A DNA stretch of 62,449 nucleotides, taken from Methanobacteriota archaeon. GTDB lineage: Archaea; JAADCQ01; Methanopyri; Methanopyrales; Methanopyraceae. The position numbers and the translations under genes were made by a program. Each line of letters starts with the position of its first letter. The stretch's first letter is position 1. Location of the stretch: positions 1 to 62,449 of the forward strand of contig JAMOPY010000046.1 of the NCBI GenBank assembly GCA_027064305.1, in the 5' to 3' direction. Below the pieces are notes generated by a model, which was not told the DNA's origin, ran no database searches, and saw only the letters and a program-made list of their open reading frames with translations. Below are positions 6,844-16,089 of the stretch, piece after piece.

Positions 6844-7614
6844 GTGTTGGAGTTGTCGGTGGAGAAGGTTTCGACCGGTATTCCCGGGATGGACGACGTG
6901 CTGAACGGGGGGATCCCGGAGCGGAACGCGGTGCTGTTGACGGGAGGTCCGGGCACGGGGAAGACTATCTTCTCGCAGCAGTTCATCTGGTCCGGGCTGG
7001 AGGAGGGCGAGCCGGGCGTGTTCGTGACGCTGGAGGAGCACCCGGTGCAGGTGCGGAAGAACGCGGAGGGGTTCGGCTGGAACTTCCGGGAGTACGAGCA
7101 GGAGGGGATGCTGGCGGTTGTGGACGCGTTTACGGCGGGGATCGGGAAGGCGAGCGAGTACGAGAAGTACGTGGTGAAGGACCCGACGGACATCAGCGAG
7201 CTGACGGGGGTGATCCGGAGGGCGGTGGAGGACGTGGACGCGAAGCGGGTGGCTATCGACTCGGTCACCCCGCTGTACATGGACAAGCCGAGCGTGGCGC
7301 GGCGGATCATGTTCCGGTTGAAGCGGATGCTGGCGGGGCTGGGGTGCACGACGATCCTGGTGAACCAGATCGCGGCGCACGAGCGGGGGTTCGGCGGGCC
7401 CGGCGTGGAGCACGCGGTGGACGGGATCATCCGGCTGGACCTGGACGAGGTGGGCGGGCGGCTCTGGAGGTCGCTGATCGTGTGGAAGATGCGGGGCACG
7501 GCGCACAGCATGTACCGGCACCCGTTCGAGATCAGTGACGAGGGGATTCGGGTGGATCCCGACAAGGTCTTCGACAAGAGCAGCGGCCAGGTGCGAGAGA
7601 TCCCGGAGGAGTGA
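6844..7614 (+). CDS. KaiC/RadA-like RecA-fold ATPase (single domain)
   Basis: 256 aa. Walker A GGPGTGKT (about residues 33-40), Walker B VAIDS (about 136), and the opening [16 protein letters not shown] typical of single-domain archaeal KaiC-like proteins. Such proteins are usually signalling or regulatory ATPases; the specific role here is unknown. The start may be GTG 6844 or TTG 6847. The stop codon abuts that of the convergent Pelota gene (TGATCA), leaving no intergenic space. Confidence 0.85.
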   Translation: MLELSVEKVSTGIPGMDDVLNGGIPERNAVLLTGGPGTGKTIFSQQFIWSGLEEGEPGVFVTLEEHPVQVRKNAEGFGWNFREYEQEGMLAVVDAFTAGIGKASEYEKYVVKDPTDISELTGVIRRAVEDVDAKRVAIDSVTPLYMDKPSVARRIMFRLKRMLAGLGCTTILVNQIAAHERGFGGPGVEHAVDGIIRLDLDEVGGRLWRSLIVWKMRGTAHSMYRHPFEISDEGIRVDPDKVFDKSSGQVREIPEE

Positions 7615-8673
7615 TCACCCGGGCAGGCCGAACCGGAGCAGGGCCGCGACCCCTCCCAGCTCCAGCAGCCGCTCGCCCCACTCGTGCTCGGTGCTCACGA
7701 TGAGCACGTCGCCGCCCGTGCGCTCCACGTACTCCACGAGCTCGCGCACGTCCTCGTCCCCCTCCACCATCGCCCGCCGGAAGACCTCGTCGGCGATCAG
7801 CAGCGTCTCGACGGCGCCGAACTCCGCCGCCCGCTTGCAGTCCTCCAGCCCGTAGGCGACCGTGTCGTCCCCGCGGCCGATCCGCTTGAACACCTCCTCC
7901 ACGTGCCGGGCCTCCTCGGCGACGCGGGACTCCTCCACCACCCGCTCCACCGCGCCGCGCCGGATCATCTCGACGAGGCCCGACTCGTCGGCCGATCCGG
8001 TGTCCTCCACCGCCGGGTTGATCCCGCGCTCCTCCCGGAGGAACTCCGCGAACTCCTCCTTCACGAACCCGGGCCCGCCGACGACCAGGTGCTCAACGCC
8101 CTCTTCCTTCATCACCCGCTCGATCTCGTCCGCGAGCCGGTGGAAGAACTCGCGGAGCTCGGCGCGACGGTCCCCGCCCCGCTTACCGGGCACGTTGTGT
8201 CGAACGCGGGCCACCACGTCGAGCCCGTAGTCCCGGACGATCCCCAGCGTGCCCTCCCCCGCGTCGACGGCGACCAGCAGCACGGGCGGTCGGGACATCT
8301 CCGCCTCCTCGAGCCGCTCCAGGTCCTTCCGGTCCCACTCCTCCTTCACCACCTTGATCCGCTTGCCCGTGGTGACGTTGATCGTGTGGTGGGAACCGGA
8401 CTCGGGTCCGTGCTCGATGATCCCCTTGATCCGGAGCCGGTTGGAGTACTTGTCGAACTCCGTGTCCTCGACGCGGACGCCCAGGTACACGGGCCGCCGC
8501 TCGCCCTTGTCCCGTCGGATCGTCTCGGCGCGCTCGTCCTTCACCCGACGCCGCTCCAGGGCGAACACGAGGTCGCCCTTCCGCACGATGTGGTACAGGT
8601 GCCAGAGATCGTCCAGCGTCTCCGGTAGGACCTCCACGTACCCCTTATCCAGGTCCTTCTCCAGGATCTTCAC
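7615..8673 (-). CDS. pelA: Pelota (Dom34), mRNA surveillance factor
   Basis: 352 aa from GTG 8673 (MKILEKDL), chosen because GGGGTGGTG precedes it and the family starts with MKI-like residues; GTG 8682 is an alternative. It shows the N-terminal Sm-like domain, the eRF1-like central domain (LLVAVDAGEGTLGI, GGPGFVKEEF) and the C-terminal domain ending in LLELGGVAALLRF. Pelota binds the empty A site of stalled ribosomes with aEF1A and hands over to ABCE1, whose gene is also in this window. It overlaps the upstream HD gene by 29 bp, indicating co-transcription. Confidence 0.95.
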   Translation of the reverse strand: MKILEKDLDKGYVEVLPETLDDLWHLYHIVRKGDLVFALERRRVKDERAETIRRDKGERRPVYLGVRVEDTEFDKYSNRLRIKGIIEHGPESGSHHTINVTTGKRIKVVKEEWDRKDLERLEEAEMSRPPVLLVAVDAGEGTLGIVRDYGLDVVARVRHNVPGKRGGDRRAELREFFHRLADEIERVMKEEGVEHLVVGGPGFVKEEFAEFLREERGINPAVEDTGSADESGLVEMIRRGAVERVVEESRVAEEARHVEEVFKRIGRGDDTVAYGLEDCKRAAEFGAVETLLIADEVFRRAMVEGDEDVRELVEYVERTGGDVLIVSTEHEWGERLLELGGVAALLRFGLPG

Positions 8674-9232
8674 GCTCACCACCCCGCTTCAGGAGCTCCT
8701 CGAACACCTCCAGGTACTCGGGGCCCAGCTCCCGGGCCGTCTCCCGGGCCGATCGCACGAACTCCCGGTAGCCCCGGAACCCCACCCGAGCGTACTCCAG
8801 GGCCTGCAGGGCCATGTCCAGCACGTCCGCCAGCTTCGCCGCCTTCGCCTCCTCCGACTCCAGCCGCTCGAACTCCCGCCAGAGCCTCAATAACTCGTCG
8901 TCCAGCAGCTCCCGGGCGGCCCGCTCCTCGGCCCGGCGCTTCGCCTCCCCGTACACCCGGCTGGCCTCGGCGTCCAGGTCGAGGGCCACCGCCTCCGGTA
9001 GGTCGTGGACGAGCGCGAGGAGGACGGCCCGCTCCGGGTCCACGTCCACGCCGCGCTCGCGGAGTCTCCGCGACACCTCCCAGGCGAGCATCGCGGCCCC
9101 GAAGGAGTGCTCCGCCACGCTCTCCACGGCGCCGCGCGGGACGCCGCGCACCAGCCAGCCCGTCCTCAGCACCCGCTTCAGCCGGTAGATCGCCCTCAGG
9201 TCCAACGTCCGGGCCCCTGGGGGGCTGTTCAT
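8645..9232 (-). CDS. HD-domain phosphohydrolase (5'-nucleotidase-like)
   Basis: 195 aa from ATG 9232. The HD signature is present: AEHSFGAAMLAWE, LVHDLPEA and a later KLADVLDMALQ supply the H...HD...D metal ligands seen in YfbR/YGK1-type nucleotidases. ATG 9232 overlaps by two bases the ATG of the divergent gene at 9231; a TTG at 9205 (LDLRAIYRLK) is a reasonable alternative start because the domain begins there. The substrate is probably a deoxynucleotide or other small phosphate ester (family knowledge). Confidence 0.8.
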   Translation of the reverse strand: MNSPPGARTLDLRAIYRLKRVLRTGWLVRGVPRGAVESVAEHSFGAAMLAWEVSRRLRERGVDVDPERAVLLALVHDLPEAVALDLDAEASRVYGEAKRRAEERAARELLDDELLRLWREFERLESEEAKAAKLADVLDMALQALEYARVGFRGYREFVRSARETARELGPEYLEVFEELLKRGGEREDPGEGPG

Positions 9233-9419
9233 GGGTCGTAGTGAGCTGCTCGCCGGGGTCGAGCTGTCCACCTCGGTCGTGTTCGGGGTGGTGGCCGGCT
9301 GGGCGCTCTCCCGGCACGTGCACTCCCGGACGTTAAAGGCGCTCCTGCCCGCGCTGGGCGCGGTGATCGGGTTTTTCGCCGGGATACTCCGCCTCGCGCG
9401 GGGGCTGTCGGAGGCGTGA
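9231..9419 (+). CDS. Small two-helix membrane protein
   Basis: 62 aa with two hydrophobic segments, VVFGVVAGWAL (about 16-27) and ALLPALGAVIGFFAGILRLA (about 37-56), and a short polar loop. I recognise no family. A G6 run ends 6 nt before ATG 9231, a good ribosome-binding site. Its stop overlaps the start of the GTPase gene (GTGA), suggesting translational coupling. Confidence 0.6.
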   Translation: MGRSELLAGVELSTSVVFGVVAGWALSRHVHSRTLKALLPALGAVIGFFAGILRLARGLSEA

Positions 9420-10000
9420 AGCGGGCCGAGGTGGAGGAGGTGCCGCGGCTGGAGCGGGGACGGTTCCGCGTCGCCGTGGTGGGGCCGGAGAACGCGGGGA
9501 AGTCGACCCTCGTGAACGCGCTCCTGGGCCGGGCCGTCGCCGAGGTCTCCGAGGTACCCGGCACGACGAAATCGGTCTCCGGGTACCGGTGGTCGCGGCG
9601 GGATGTGCCCCTGTACGTGTTCGACACGATGGGACTCGCGGACGAGCGAGGGCGTCGGAGCCGCCGGGGCGTTACGGCGGAGGACGTGGTGGAACGGCTG
9701 GGTGGCTACGACCTGGCCCTGTTCGTGGTGGACGTCACCAAGCCGCTCGGTCCCGAGGCGCTGCGGGCCCTGCACGTGATCAAGCACGCGGCCGACCTGG
9801 AGACGCTCCTCGTCGCGAACAAGATCGACCTGCTGGAGGAGGGGGAGCTGGAGGAGCGGCTGAGGGAGCTCCGCCGGCGGACGGGGCACCGGCCGATTCC
9901 CGTCTCGGCGCTGAGGGGGGACGGGCTGGACCGGTTGCTGAGCGAGATCGAGCGGCGGGTGCGGCGGAAGCGTCGGGTGCTCGCGTCGTCGCCCCGGTGA
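9416..10000 (+). CDS. Small Era/Der-like GTPase
   Basis: 194 aa from GTG 9416. All G motifs are present: G1 GPENAGKST (about 24-32), G2 PGTT, G3 DTMG, G4 NKID and G5 SAL. It has no KH or other effector domain after the G domain, only a basic Arg/Lys-rich tail (RRVRRKRR). The role is unknown; a ribosome or membrane link is possible given the coupling to the membrane gene. Confidence 0.85.
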   Translation: MKRAEVEEVPRLERGRFRVAVVGPENAGKSTLVNALLGRAVAEVSEVPGTTKSVSGYRWSRRDVPLYVFDTMGLADERGRRSRRGVTAEDVVERLGGYDLALFVVDVTKPLGPEALRALHVIKHAADLETLLVANKIDLLEEGELEERLRELRRRTGHRPIPVSALRGDGLDRLLSEIERRVRRKRRVLASSPR

Positions 10001-10052
10001 GCGGTAAGGCTATCATCACGGGCGGGCGGCGGCCCCGAGGGGGGAGTGCCCG

Positions 10053-11135
10053 GTGACCGTGCTCAGGTCGGTGGACGAGCTGCGGGAGCTCAACCCGTTC
10101 GCGGTCGTGGGCGCCGGTGGCGGCGGGGAGAAGTTCGCGTCGCTGCCGACCGTGGAGGTCGTGGGGTTCCTGGACGACGATCCCGGCAAGGCGGGGATGA
10201 GGATCGCCGGGGTGGAGGTGACGAACGACTTCGAGGAGGCGGTGAGGGACGCCCGCTCCGTGGCGATCATGCTCCCGAAGGGGGCGGAGCACCGGGCGCT
10301 CGAGCTGGCGGTGGAGTCGATCCGACGCGGGCTGAACGTGGTGACCTCCTTCCGATCGCTCCCGCTGGACGAGTACCCGGCGCTCGTTCGGCTGGCCCGG
10401 GAGCGGGGCGTGCGGATCCTGGAGCTGAGCCCGCGGTTGGACGTGGTTCGGGAGGTGGCGGGGGACGCGCCGGAGCGGTGCACGGAGTGCGTTCCGAAGA
10501 AGGACGCGCCCGAGGCGGACGTGCCCACGGTGTTCGTCGGGGGTACCTCGCAGGAGTGCGGGAAGCGGACGACGACGTTGAAGCTGGCGGAGGGGCTGAG
10601 GTCGCTGGGTTACGAGGTGGCGACCGTGGGTACGGGCGAGTTCGCGGCGCTGGAGGCGGACGTGGGGTTCCGGGCGGGTTCCCTCTCCGTGATGGACGTG
10701 GCCTCCGCCGTCGCGCACGCCGTGGACCACGTGGCGGAGGAGAGGGACCCCGACGTGGTCGTCGTGGAGGGGCAGTCCTCCCTGACCGAGCGTCGTAACC
10801 CACACCCACGGCCTCTGTACCTGGGGATCCTGCTGGGGTGCCGTCCCGACGCGGTCGTCGTGTGCCATCGGCCCAACCATCCGTTCCGGTACCCGCGCGG
10901 GGTGGTGGACGAGATCCGTGCGATCCTGTCCCTGGTTCCCGACGTTAAGATCGCGGCCGTAAGCTTGAACCCGAAGAACCTCGAGGAGCCCGTGGAGGAC
11001 TACGCGCGCCGGCTACGGGCCAGGGTCTGGCGGGCGCTGGGGTCGCGGGTCCCCGTCAGGGACCCGGTGAGGGAGTCGGAGGAGCTGGCCCGGGACGTCC
11101 TGAGGGCGCTGGGACTGGAGGGTCGGGGGACCTGA
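10053..11135 (+). CDS. DUF1611 family P-loop/Rossmann protein
   Basis: 360 aa from GTG 10053. The N-terminal Rossmann-like part contains VVGAGGGGEKFA and FLDDDPG. The C-terminal half has a P-loop-like GGTSQECGKRTTT (about 163-175) and VVVEGQSSL. This architecture matches DUF1611 (COG3367), a family that includes N-acyl-amino-acid-metabolising and phosphotransfer-like members. No substrate can be assigned. It is followed one base later by sepF, so the two are likely co-transcribed. Confidence 0.75.
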   Translation: MTVLRSVDELRELNPFAVVGAGGGGEKFASLPTVEVVGFLDDDPGKAGMRIAGVEVTNDFEEAVRDARSVAIMLPKGAEHRALELAVESIRRGLNVVTSFRSLPLDEYPALVRLARERGVRILELSPRLDVVREVAGDAPERCTECVPKKDAPEADVPTVFVGGTSQECGKRTTTLKLAEGLRSLGYEVATVGTGEFAALEADVGFRAGSLSVMDVASAVAHAVDHVAEERDPDVVVVEGQSSLTERRNPHPRPLYLGILLGCRPDAVVVCHRPNHPFRYPRGVVDEIRAILSLVPDVKIAAVSLNPKNLEEPVEDYARRLRARVWRALGSRVPVRDPVRESEELARDVLRALGLEGRGT

Positions 11136-11136
11136 G

Positions 11137-11469
11137 TTGTTCCGCCTCCTCCGGCGCCTCCTGTCCGGGTCGGAGGATCAGGAGGCCGAGCCGCTGCCCC
11201 CGGATCTGGAGGAGGAGAGGGAACCGACCCTTAAGATCGTGGTCTCGCGCGTGACCGACGCCTCGGAGTTGGACGAGTTGATCGAGGAGCTGTACGACGG
11301 CAACGTGCTGATCCTGGACCTGGGCCCGCTGATGAGGCGCGGCGAGCACGAGCGGGCGGTTCGGGAGCTTAAGCGCACCGCGATCGGGCTGGGTGGGTTT
11401 ATAGGCGTCATCCGCGACACGGTCGTCCTGGTCACTTCGGACAACGTTGAGATCGAGAAGAGGGGGTAA
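11137..11469 (+). CDS. sepF: SepF-like cell-division protein (DUF552)
   Basis: 110 aa from TTG 11137. The short N-terminal amphipathic segment MFRLLRRLLS (membrane-targeting in archaeal SepF) is followed by an acidic linker and a compact alpha-beta domain with VLILDLGPL and a C-terminal beta-rich DTVVLVTSDNVEI. Archaeal SepF anchors FtsZ to the membrane (family knowledge). It lies between DUF1611 and pgk2 with 1- and 3-nt spacings, so the three form one operon. Confidence 0.8.
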   Translation: MFRLLRRLLSGSEDQEAEPLPPDLEEEREPTLKIVVSRVTDASELDELIEELYDGNVLILDLGPLMRRGEHERAVRELKRTAIGLGGFIGVIRDTVVLVTSDNVEIEKRG

Positions 11470-11472
11470 ACG

Positions 11473-12432
11473 TTGGCCAAGCCCACGATCGTCCTGATCG
11501 GCGGCGCGTCCGGCGTGGGCACGTCCACGATCGCCCGCGAGGTCGCGCGCCGGTTGGACATCACCCACCTGATCGAGACGGATCACCTCCGGGAGGTGCT
11601 GCGCGGGGCGATCGACGAGGAGTACGCTCCCACCCTTCACATGTCCTCGTACAACGCGTACCGCGCGCTCCGGATCCCGAGTCACATGATCCCCGAGGAG
11701 TTCGAGGACCGCGTGATCGCGGGCTTCCTGGACCACGCGTCCATGGTCAAGCCGGCCATCGACATGGTGATCAAGCGGGCCGTGGAGGACGCGAGCGACC
11801 TCGTCATCGAGGGCGTGCACATCGTGCCGGGCCTTATCTCGCCGGACGATTACCCGTACGCGGACGTGCACATGGTGATCCTGTACGCGGACGAGGACGA
11901 GCACCGGGAGCGGTTCGTCAAGCGGGCCATGGAGAAGGGGCGCGGCGGCCGGCACCTGGAGTACTTCCGACAAATTCGAGTGATCCACGACTTCCTGATC
12001 GAGGCCGCGGAGGAGCACGGGATCCCGGTGATCAAGAACGACGAGATCGAGCGGACCGTGCAGGAGGTGATGGCCGTCGTCCGCAAGGTCACCCGGCTGA
12101 TTCGGTCCGTGCACCCGATCGAGGACTCGATCAAGGAGGCGAGGATCCTGCGAGAGCACAACTGCAGGATGATGGACGTCGGCTTCCCCATCCCCGGCAA
12201 GCGGGACGTGCTCAAGGTCACGTTCCACCGGGACCCCGTGGACGAGTGGCGGGAGATCCTGGATCGGGAGGAGAGCCGGGACTACTTCGAGCACCTGCAC
12301 TCGGCCTCAAACGACGTGCACTATCACCGGGTCACGGCGCCGGACGAGAAGGCGCTGAAGCGGGCGTTGGAGGCGCTGAAGGAGGCGGGGATCGAGGTGG
12401 AGGAGATCGAGCCGGGGAGTGACCGGGATTGA
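11473..12432 (+). CDS. pgk2: 2-phosphoglycerate kinase (cyclic 2,3-diphosphoglycerate synthesis)
   Basis: 319 aa from TTG 11473. The P-loop is the variant GGASGVGTST (about 10-19), followed by LIETDHLREVLRG, DLVIEGVHIVPG and a C-terminal alpha-beta extension, as in Methanothermus fervidus 2PGK. It phosphorylates 2-phosphoglycerate to 2,3-diphosphoglycerate, the precursor of the thermoprotectant cDPG, which Methanopyrus accumulates to very high levels (established for the genus). The cyclizing synthetase is not in this window. The stop overlaps the next start (TTGA). Confidence 0.9.
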   Translation: MAKPTIVLIGGASGVGTSTIAREVARRLDITHLIETDHLREVLRGAIDEEYAPTLHMSSYNAYRALRIPSHMIPEEFEDRVIAGFLDHASMVKPAIDMVIKRAVEDASDLVIEGVHIVPGLISPDDYPYADVHMVILYADEDEHRERFVKRAMEKGRGGRHLEYFRQIRVIHDFLIEAAEEHGIPVIKNDEIERTVQEVMAVVRKVTRLIRSVHPIEDSIKEARILREHNCRMMDVGFPIPGKRDVLKVTFHRDPVDEWREILDREESRDYFEHLHSASNDVHYHRVTAPDEKALKRALEALKEAGIEVEEIEPGSDRD

Positions 12433-13088
12433 GCGAGAAGCCGGATGGCGAGGGCGGCGGGTCCGAGGAGGGTGATGGCGAGTCGTTCCGGTACCAAATG
12501 GAGGTGTCCGACCAGGAGTGTCCGGTCTGCGGTCGGAAGGCGCTGCGGGTCTACGGGAGGGTGGACGAGATCCCGCACTTCGGCCGGGTGCTGGAGCAGT
12601 TCATCCAGTGCGAGGCGTGCGGGTACCGGATCTCCGACGTGATGTGCCTGGAGGAGCGCGATCCGGCGGAGTACCGGTACCGGGTGAACTCCCCGGACGA
12701 CGTCAAGGTTCGCGTGATCCGGTCGCCCTCCGGCTTCCTGGAGATCCCGGAGCTGGGGGTCAAGGTTCGGCCGGGACCCGCCGCCGAAGGGTTCGTGTCG
12801 AACGTGGAGGGGGTCCTGCGCCGGATCAAGGCGCACGTGCGGATGGCGGCGAAGTGGGCGGACCGGGAGGAGGCCCGGGAGCGGGCCCGGGAGATCCTGG
12901 ACCGGATCGAGGCCGCGCTGTCCGGGGAGGATGAGATCACCCTCGTGCTGAAGGATCCCTACGGTCACTCGGCCATCGTCCCGGAGGATGAGGAGAAGCT
13001 GGAGGTCCGGCGGTTGGAGGAGGATGAGGTAAGGCGGCTGCGGAGCCTGATCCTAAGGGGCTCGCTCCAGGGTCGGGAAACTTTCTAA
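12429..13088 (+). CDS. ZPR1-related zinc-finger protein
   Basis: 219 aa from TTG 12429. After a Gly/Glu-rich lead, CPVCGRKAL (about 31) and [11 protein letters not shown] (about 59) form one C4 zinc finger of ZPR1 type, followed by the family beta-helical domain ([17 protein letters not shown]). Eukaryotic ZPR1 binds EF1A and assists its folding; archaeal versions have one module. It is translationally coupled to pgk2. Confidence 0.85.
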   Translation: MSEKPDGEGGGSEEGDGESFRYQMEVSDQECPVCGRKALRVYGRVDEIPHFGRVLEQFIQCEACGYRISDVMCLEERDPAEYRYRVNSPDDVKVRVIRSPSGFLEIPELGVKVRPGPAAEGFVSNVEGVLRRIKAHVRMAAKWADREEARERAREILDRIEAALSGEDEITLVLKDPYGHSAIVPEDEEKLEVRRLEEDEVRRLRSLILRGSLQGRETF

Positions 13089-13144
13089 TTCCACTCGCGG
13101 AGCCGCCGCGTTCCTCGGGGATCCGCGGCCGGGGGGAGCTCGCG

Positions 13145-13594
13145 TTGAACCTCAGGCCTCAGCGCAGGATGGCCGCGGAGATCCTGAAGTGCGGCGTGCA
13201 CCGCGTGTGGATCGACCCGGACCGGCTGGACGAGGTCGCGCAGGCGCAGACCCGGGAGGACATCCGACGCCTCATCAAGGAGGGCGCGATTCGGAAGAAG
13301 CCGATCAAGGGACAGTCCCGCGTGCGCGCCCGGAAGCGGCACGAGCAGAAGAAGAAGGGGAGGAGGCGTGGACCGGGTCGCCGGAAGGGCGCGAAGGGTG
13401 CCCGGATGCCGAAGAAGCGGCTCTGGATCCAGCGGATCCGACCGATCCGACGCAAGCTGCGGGAGCTGCGAGACTCGGGCAAGATCGACCGGAGCACGTA
13501 CCGGAAGCTGTACCTGATGGCCAAGGGCGGGTACTTCCGAGACACCTCTCACCTGCTCCAGTACATAGAGGAAAACGATCTGTGGAAGAAGTGA
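13145..13594 (+). CDS. rpl19e: Ribosomal protein eL19
   Basis: 149 aa from TTG 13145, with a GGGGGGAG ribosome-binding site. The full family pattern is present: [16 protein letters not shown] at the N-terminus, basic [13 protein letters not shown] in the middle and [15 protein letters not shown] near the end. It is a large-subunit protein and the first gene of the ribosomal block here; eL32, its usual upstream neighbour in archaea, is absent and pgk2-ZPR1 takes its place. Confidence 0.97.
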   Translation: MNLRPQRRMAAEILKCGVHRVWIDPDRLDEVAQAQTREDIRRLIKEGAIRKKPIKGQSRVRARKRHEQKKKGRRRGPGRRKGAKGARMPKKRLWIQRIRPIRRKLRELRDSGKIDRSTYRKLYLMAKGGYFRDTSHLLQYIEENDLWKK

Positions 13595-13611
13595 CACGGA
13601 GGTGATTTTCG

Positions 13612-14214
13612 ATGGCGACCGGGCCGCGCTACCGGGTACCGTTCCGTCGGCGCCGGGAGGGCAAGACCAACTACTACAAGCGGCGGGAGCTGCTGAAGGC
13701 CGACGCCCCGCGGCTGGTGGCTCGGAAGACGCTGAACCACAACATCGCCCAGATCATCGACTACGCCCCGCAGGGAGACGTGACGCTGGCCTCGGCCCAC
13801 TCCATCGAGCTCCGGAACAAGTTCGGGTGGAAGGGCCACTGCGGTAACACGCCGGCCGCATACCTGACGGGATACCTCTGCGGGCTCCGGGCCCTGGACC
13901 GGGGGATCGAGCGGGCGGTCCTGGACATCGGGCTGCACCGTCCCGTCCGGGGAGCCCGGGTCTTCGCGATCCTGAAGGGGGCGCTCGACGCGGGCCTGGA
14001 GGTGCCGCACGGGGAGGAGGTGCTGCCCCCGGAGGACCGGATCCGGGGTGAGCACATCGCCAACCTGGCCCGGCAGATCCGGGAGGAGGACCCGGAGGAG
14101 TACGAGCGCCGGTTCTCCAAGTACCTGGAGCGGGGGCTACGGCCGGAGGAGCTGCCGGAGCACTTCGAGGAGGTGAAGGCTAAAATCGAGGAGGAGGTCG
14201 GCTCCGGATCGTAA
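13612..14214 (+). CDS. rpl18: Ribosomal protein uL18
   Basis: 200 aa from ATG 13612 behind an ideal GGAGGTGAT ribosome-binding site. [40 protein letters not shown] and [20 protein letters not shown] are conserved uL18 segments. It binds 5S rRNA in the large subunit. A C-terminal acidic/basic helix extends the protein as in other archaea. Confidence 0.97.
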   Translation: MATGPRYRVPFRRRREGKTNYYKRRELLKADAPRLVARKTLNHNIAQIIDYAPQGDVTLASAHSIELRNKFGWKGHCGNTPAAYLTGYLCGLRALDRGIERAVLDIGLHRPVRGARVFAILKGALDAGLEVPHGEEVLPPEDRIRGEHIANLARQIREEDPEEYERRFSKYLERGLRPEELPEHFEEVKAKIEEEVGSGS

Positions 14215-14235
14215 AGTCGGTCGGGGGTGTGAGCC

Positions 14236-14919
14236 GTGGGCGCCCCTAGGAGCCTGGAGGAGTGGGAGCCCAAGACGAAGCTGGGTCAGATGGTGAAGGA
14301 GGGCGAGATCAAGACGATCGACGAGGTGCTGGCCCAAGGCTGGCGGATCATGGAGCCGGAGATCGTGGACTGGCTGCTGCCGGACCTGGAGGAGGAGGTG
14401 CTGGACGTCAACATGGTCCAGAAGATGCACAAGTCCGGTCGGCGGGTCCGGTTCCGCGTGACGGTCGTGGTGGGGAACAAGGACGGGTACGTCGGCGTGG
14501 GTCAGGGCAAGGCCCGTGAGGTGGGTCCGGCGATCCGGGCCGCGATCGACCGGGCCAAGCTGAACATCATCAAGGTGCGGCGCGGGTGTGGTAGCTGGGA
14601 GTGCGGGTGCGGTCGACCGCACTCCGTGCCGTTTGAGGTCACGGGCAAGTGCGGTAGCGTCCGGATCACGCTGAAGCCTGCCCCACGGGGCACGGGCCTG
14701 GTGGCGGGCGAGGCGGCGCAGAAGGTGCTCGAGATGGCGGGCATCGAGGACGTGTGGACGAGGACCACGGGCGGCAAGGGCAAGGGTGAGACGCGGACGA
14801 CGATCAACTTCGCGAAGGCCACGTTCGACGCGCTGCGGAACCTGATCTACATGCGGATGCGGCCCGAGGAGGCGGAGCGCCTCGGCATCGTGAGCGGCAG
14901 CGCCGAGGAGGGGGCGTAA
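14236..14919 (+). CDS. rps5: Ribosomal protein uS5
   Basis: 227 aa from GTG 14236. The double-stranded RNA-binding-like S5 domain is seen in [26 protein letters not shown], followed by the second S5 domain with [12 protein letters not shown]. Archaeal CGCGRPHS insertion is present. It is a small-subunit protein at the decoding region. Confidence 0.97.
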   Translation: MGAPRSLEEWEPKTKLGQMVKEGEIKTIDEVLAQGWRIMEPEIVDWLLPDLEEEVLDVNMVQKMHKSGRRVRFRVTVVVGNKDGYVGVGQGKAREVGPAIRAAIDRAKLNIIKVRRGCGSWECGCGRPHSVPFEVTGKCGSVRITLKPAPRGTGLVAGEAAQKVLEMAGIEDVWTRTTGGKGKGETRTTINFAKATFDALRNLIYMRMRPEEAERLGIVSGSAEEGA

Positions 14920-14922
14920 ACG

Positions 14923-15534
14923 GTGGCGGAGGCCGGCAAGGTACCCACCGGTCGGGTGGAGCTGGAGAAGCCGGAGACCGCGAGCGAGGCGGCGAGGAAG
15001 CGCGCGGAGACGGGTGAGGGCGTCAAGGTCAGCCCGGACGCGCGGGAGTACGAGCGCGCCACGAGGCGCCTCGCGGTGGTTCGGGTGCGCGGTCGGGTCG
15101 GGGTGCGGTACGACATCGAGGATACCATGCGGATGCTCAAGCTGCTGCGGCGGAACTGGTGCGTGCTCATCGACGACCGACCCAGCTACCTGGGCATGCT
15201 GCAGAAGATCAAGGACTACGTGACCTGGGGCGAGGTCAGGCCGGAGGTCGTGGCCGAGCTGCTCCGGAAGCGGGGCGAGCTGGAGGGCGGTAAGCCCGTG
15301 ACGGACGAGTACGTCGCCGAGCACACGGACTACGACGGTATCGACGAGTTTGCGGAGGCGTACTGCAACTTCGAGGCCGAGCTGGACGACATCCCGGGGC
15401 TGAAGCCGTTCTTCCGCCTGCACCCGCCGCGCGGCGGTTACGAGCGCGGTGGGATCAAGAAGCCGTTCGTGCTCGGGGGCGCGCTGGGGTACCGGGGTGA
15501 GCACATCAACGACCTGCTGATGAGGATGATCTAG
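14923..15534 (+). CDS. rpl30: Ribosomal protein uL30 with N-terminal extension
   Basis: 203 aa from GTG 14923, which has a good ribosome-binding site (GGAGGGGGCG) 8 nt upstream. The uL30 fold starts at about residue 48 ([16 protein letters not shown]) and includes [18 protein letters not shown] and [19 protein letters not shown]. The first 47 residues are charged and not part of the usual archaeal protein of about 155 aa; an internal GTG near 15073 could give the short form. Confidence 0.95.
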   Translation: MAEAGKVPTGRVELEKPETASEAARKRAETGEGVKVSPDAREYERATRRLAVVRVRGRVGVRYDIEDTMRMLKLLRRNWCVLIDDRPSYLGMLQKIKDYVTWGEVRPEVVAELLRKRGELEGGKPVTDEYVAEHTDYDGIDEFAEAYCNFEAELDDIPGLKPFFRLHPPRGGYERGGIKKPFVLGGALGYRGEHINDLLMRMI

Positions 15535-15547
15535 GGGGAGTCCGACC

Positions 15548-16045
15548 ATGGTCGTTCGCCGGAGGAAGAAGTCGCCGAAGAAGTACCGCGGGTCGCGCAC
15601 GCACGGTGGCGGCCACCACCGGAATCGAAGCGGGGCCGGCAACCGAGGAGGCCGAGGAATGGCGGGTTCACACAAGCACAAGTGGTTCCACGTGATCAAG
15701 TACATGCCGGATCACTTCGGGAAGCACGGGTTCAACCGGCCCCCGAAGGTCGTGCGGGAGCCCAACACGATCAACGTGGGCGACCTGGACGCCCTGGCGG
15801 ATCGGCTGCTCGAGGAGGGGATCGCGGAGAAGGAGGACGAGAGGATCGTCATCGACGTCACCGACGAGCGGATGAAGCGGTTCGGCGGCCCGTTTGACAA
15901 GGTGCTGGGCGGCGGCCAGGTCAAGCGGCCCCTTGTCGTCAAGGCCCCGGAGTTCACGGACCGGGCCGTGGAGAAGCTGGAGGAGGCCGGTGGTGAGGCG
16001 GTAACGCTCGAGTCCGGCGGGTCCGAGGAGGAGGCCGAGGCGTAG
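15548..16045 (+). CDS. rpl15: Ribosomal protein uL15
   Basis: 165 aa from ATG 15548. The basic, Gly/Arg/His-rich N-terminus ([20 protein letters not shown]) and the C-terminal fold with GKHGFNRPP and [16 protein letters not shown] are typical of archaeal uL15. It is followed by a T7 tract and a new TATA-like box before secY. Confidence 0.97.
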   Translation: MVVRRRKKSPKKYRGSRTHGGGHHRNRSGAGNRGGRGMAGSHKHKWFHVIKYMPDHFGKHGFNRPPKVVREPNTINVGDLDALADRLLEEGIAEKEDERIVIDVTDERMKRFGGPFDKVLGGGQVKRPLVVKAPEFTDRAVEKLEEAGGEAVTLESGGSEEEAEA

Positions 16046-16053
16046 CGCCCTCA

Positions 16054-16060
16054 TTTTTTT
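16054..16060 (+). terminator. T-tract terminator after uL15
   Basis: A run of seven T, then CTCT, 9 nt after the uL15 stop. Archaeal RNA polymerase terminates at such tracts. Some read-through into secY is likely because the gap is only 44 bp. Confidence 0.5.
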
Positions 16061-16062
16061 CT

Positions 16063-16069
16063 CTAAAAA
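16063..16069 (+). promoter_or_regulatory. TATA-like box for secY
   Basis: CTAAAAA, 21-27 nt before TTG 16090, would give a near-leaderless secY transcript separate from the ribosomal genes. Confidence 0.4.
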
Positions 16070-16089
16070 GCCGCCTCGGGTGGTAGGCG

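Noticed and set aside
8645-9889. Extended 414-residue version of the HD gene
   Set aside because: The part upstream of ATG 9232 lies opposite two real genes and is unlike any protein; only the HD part is supported.
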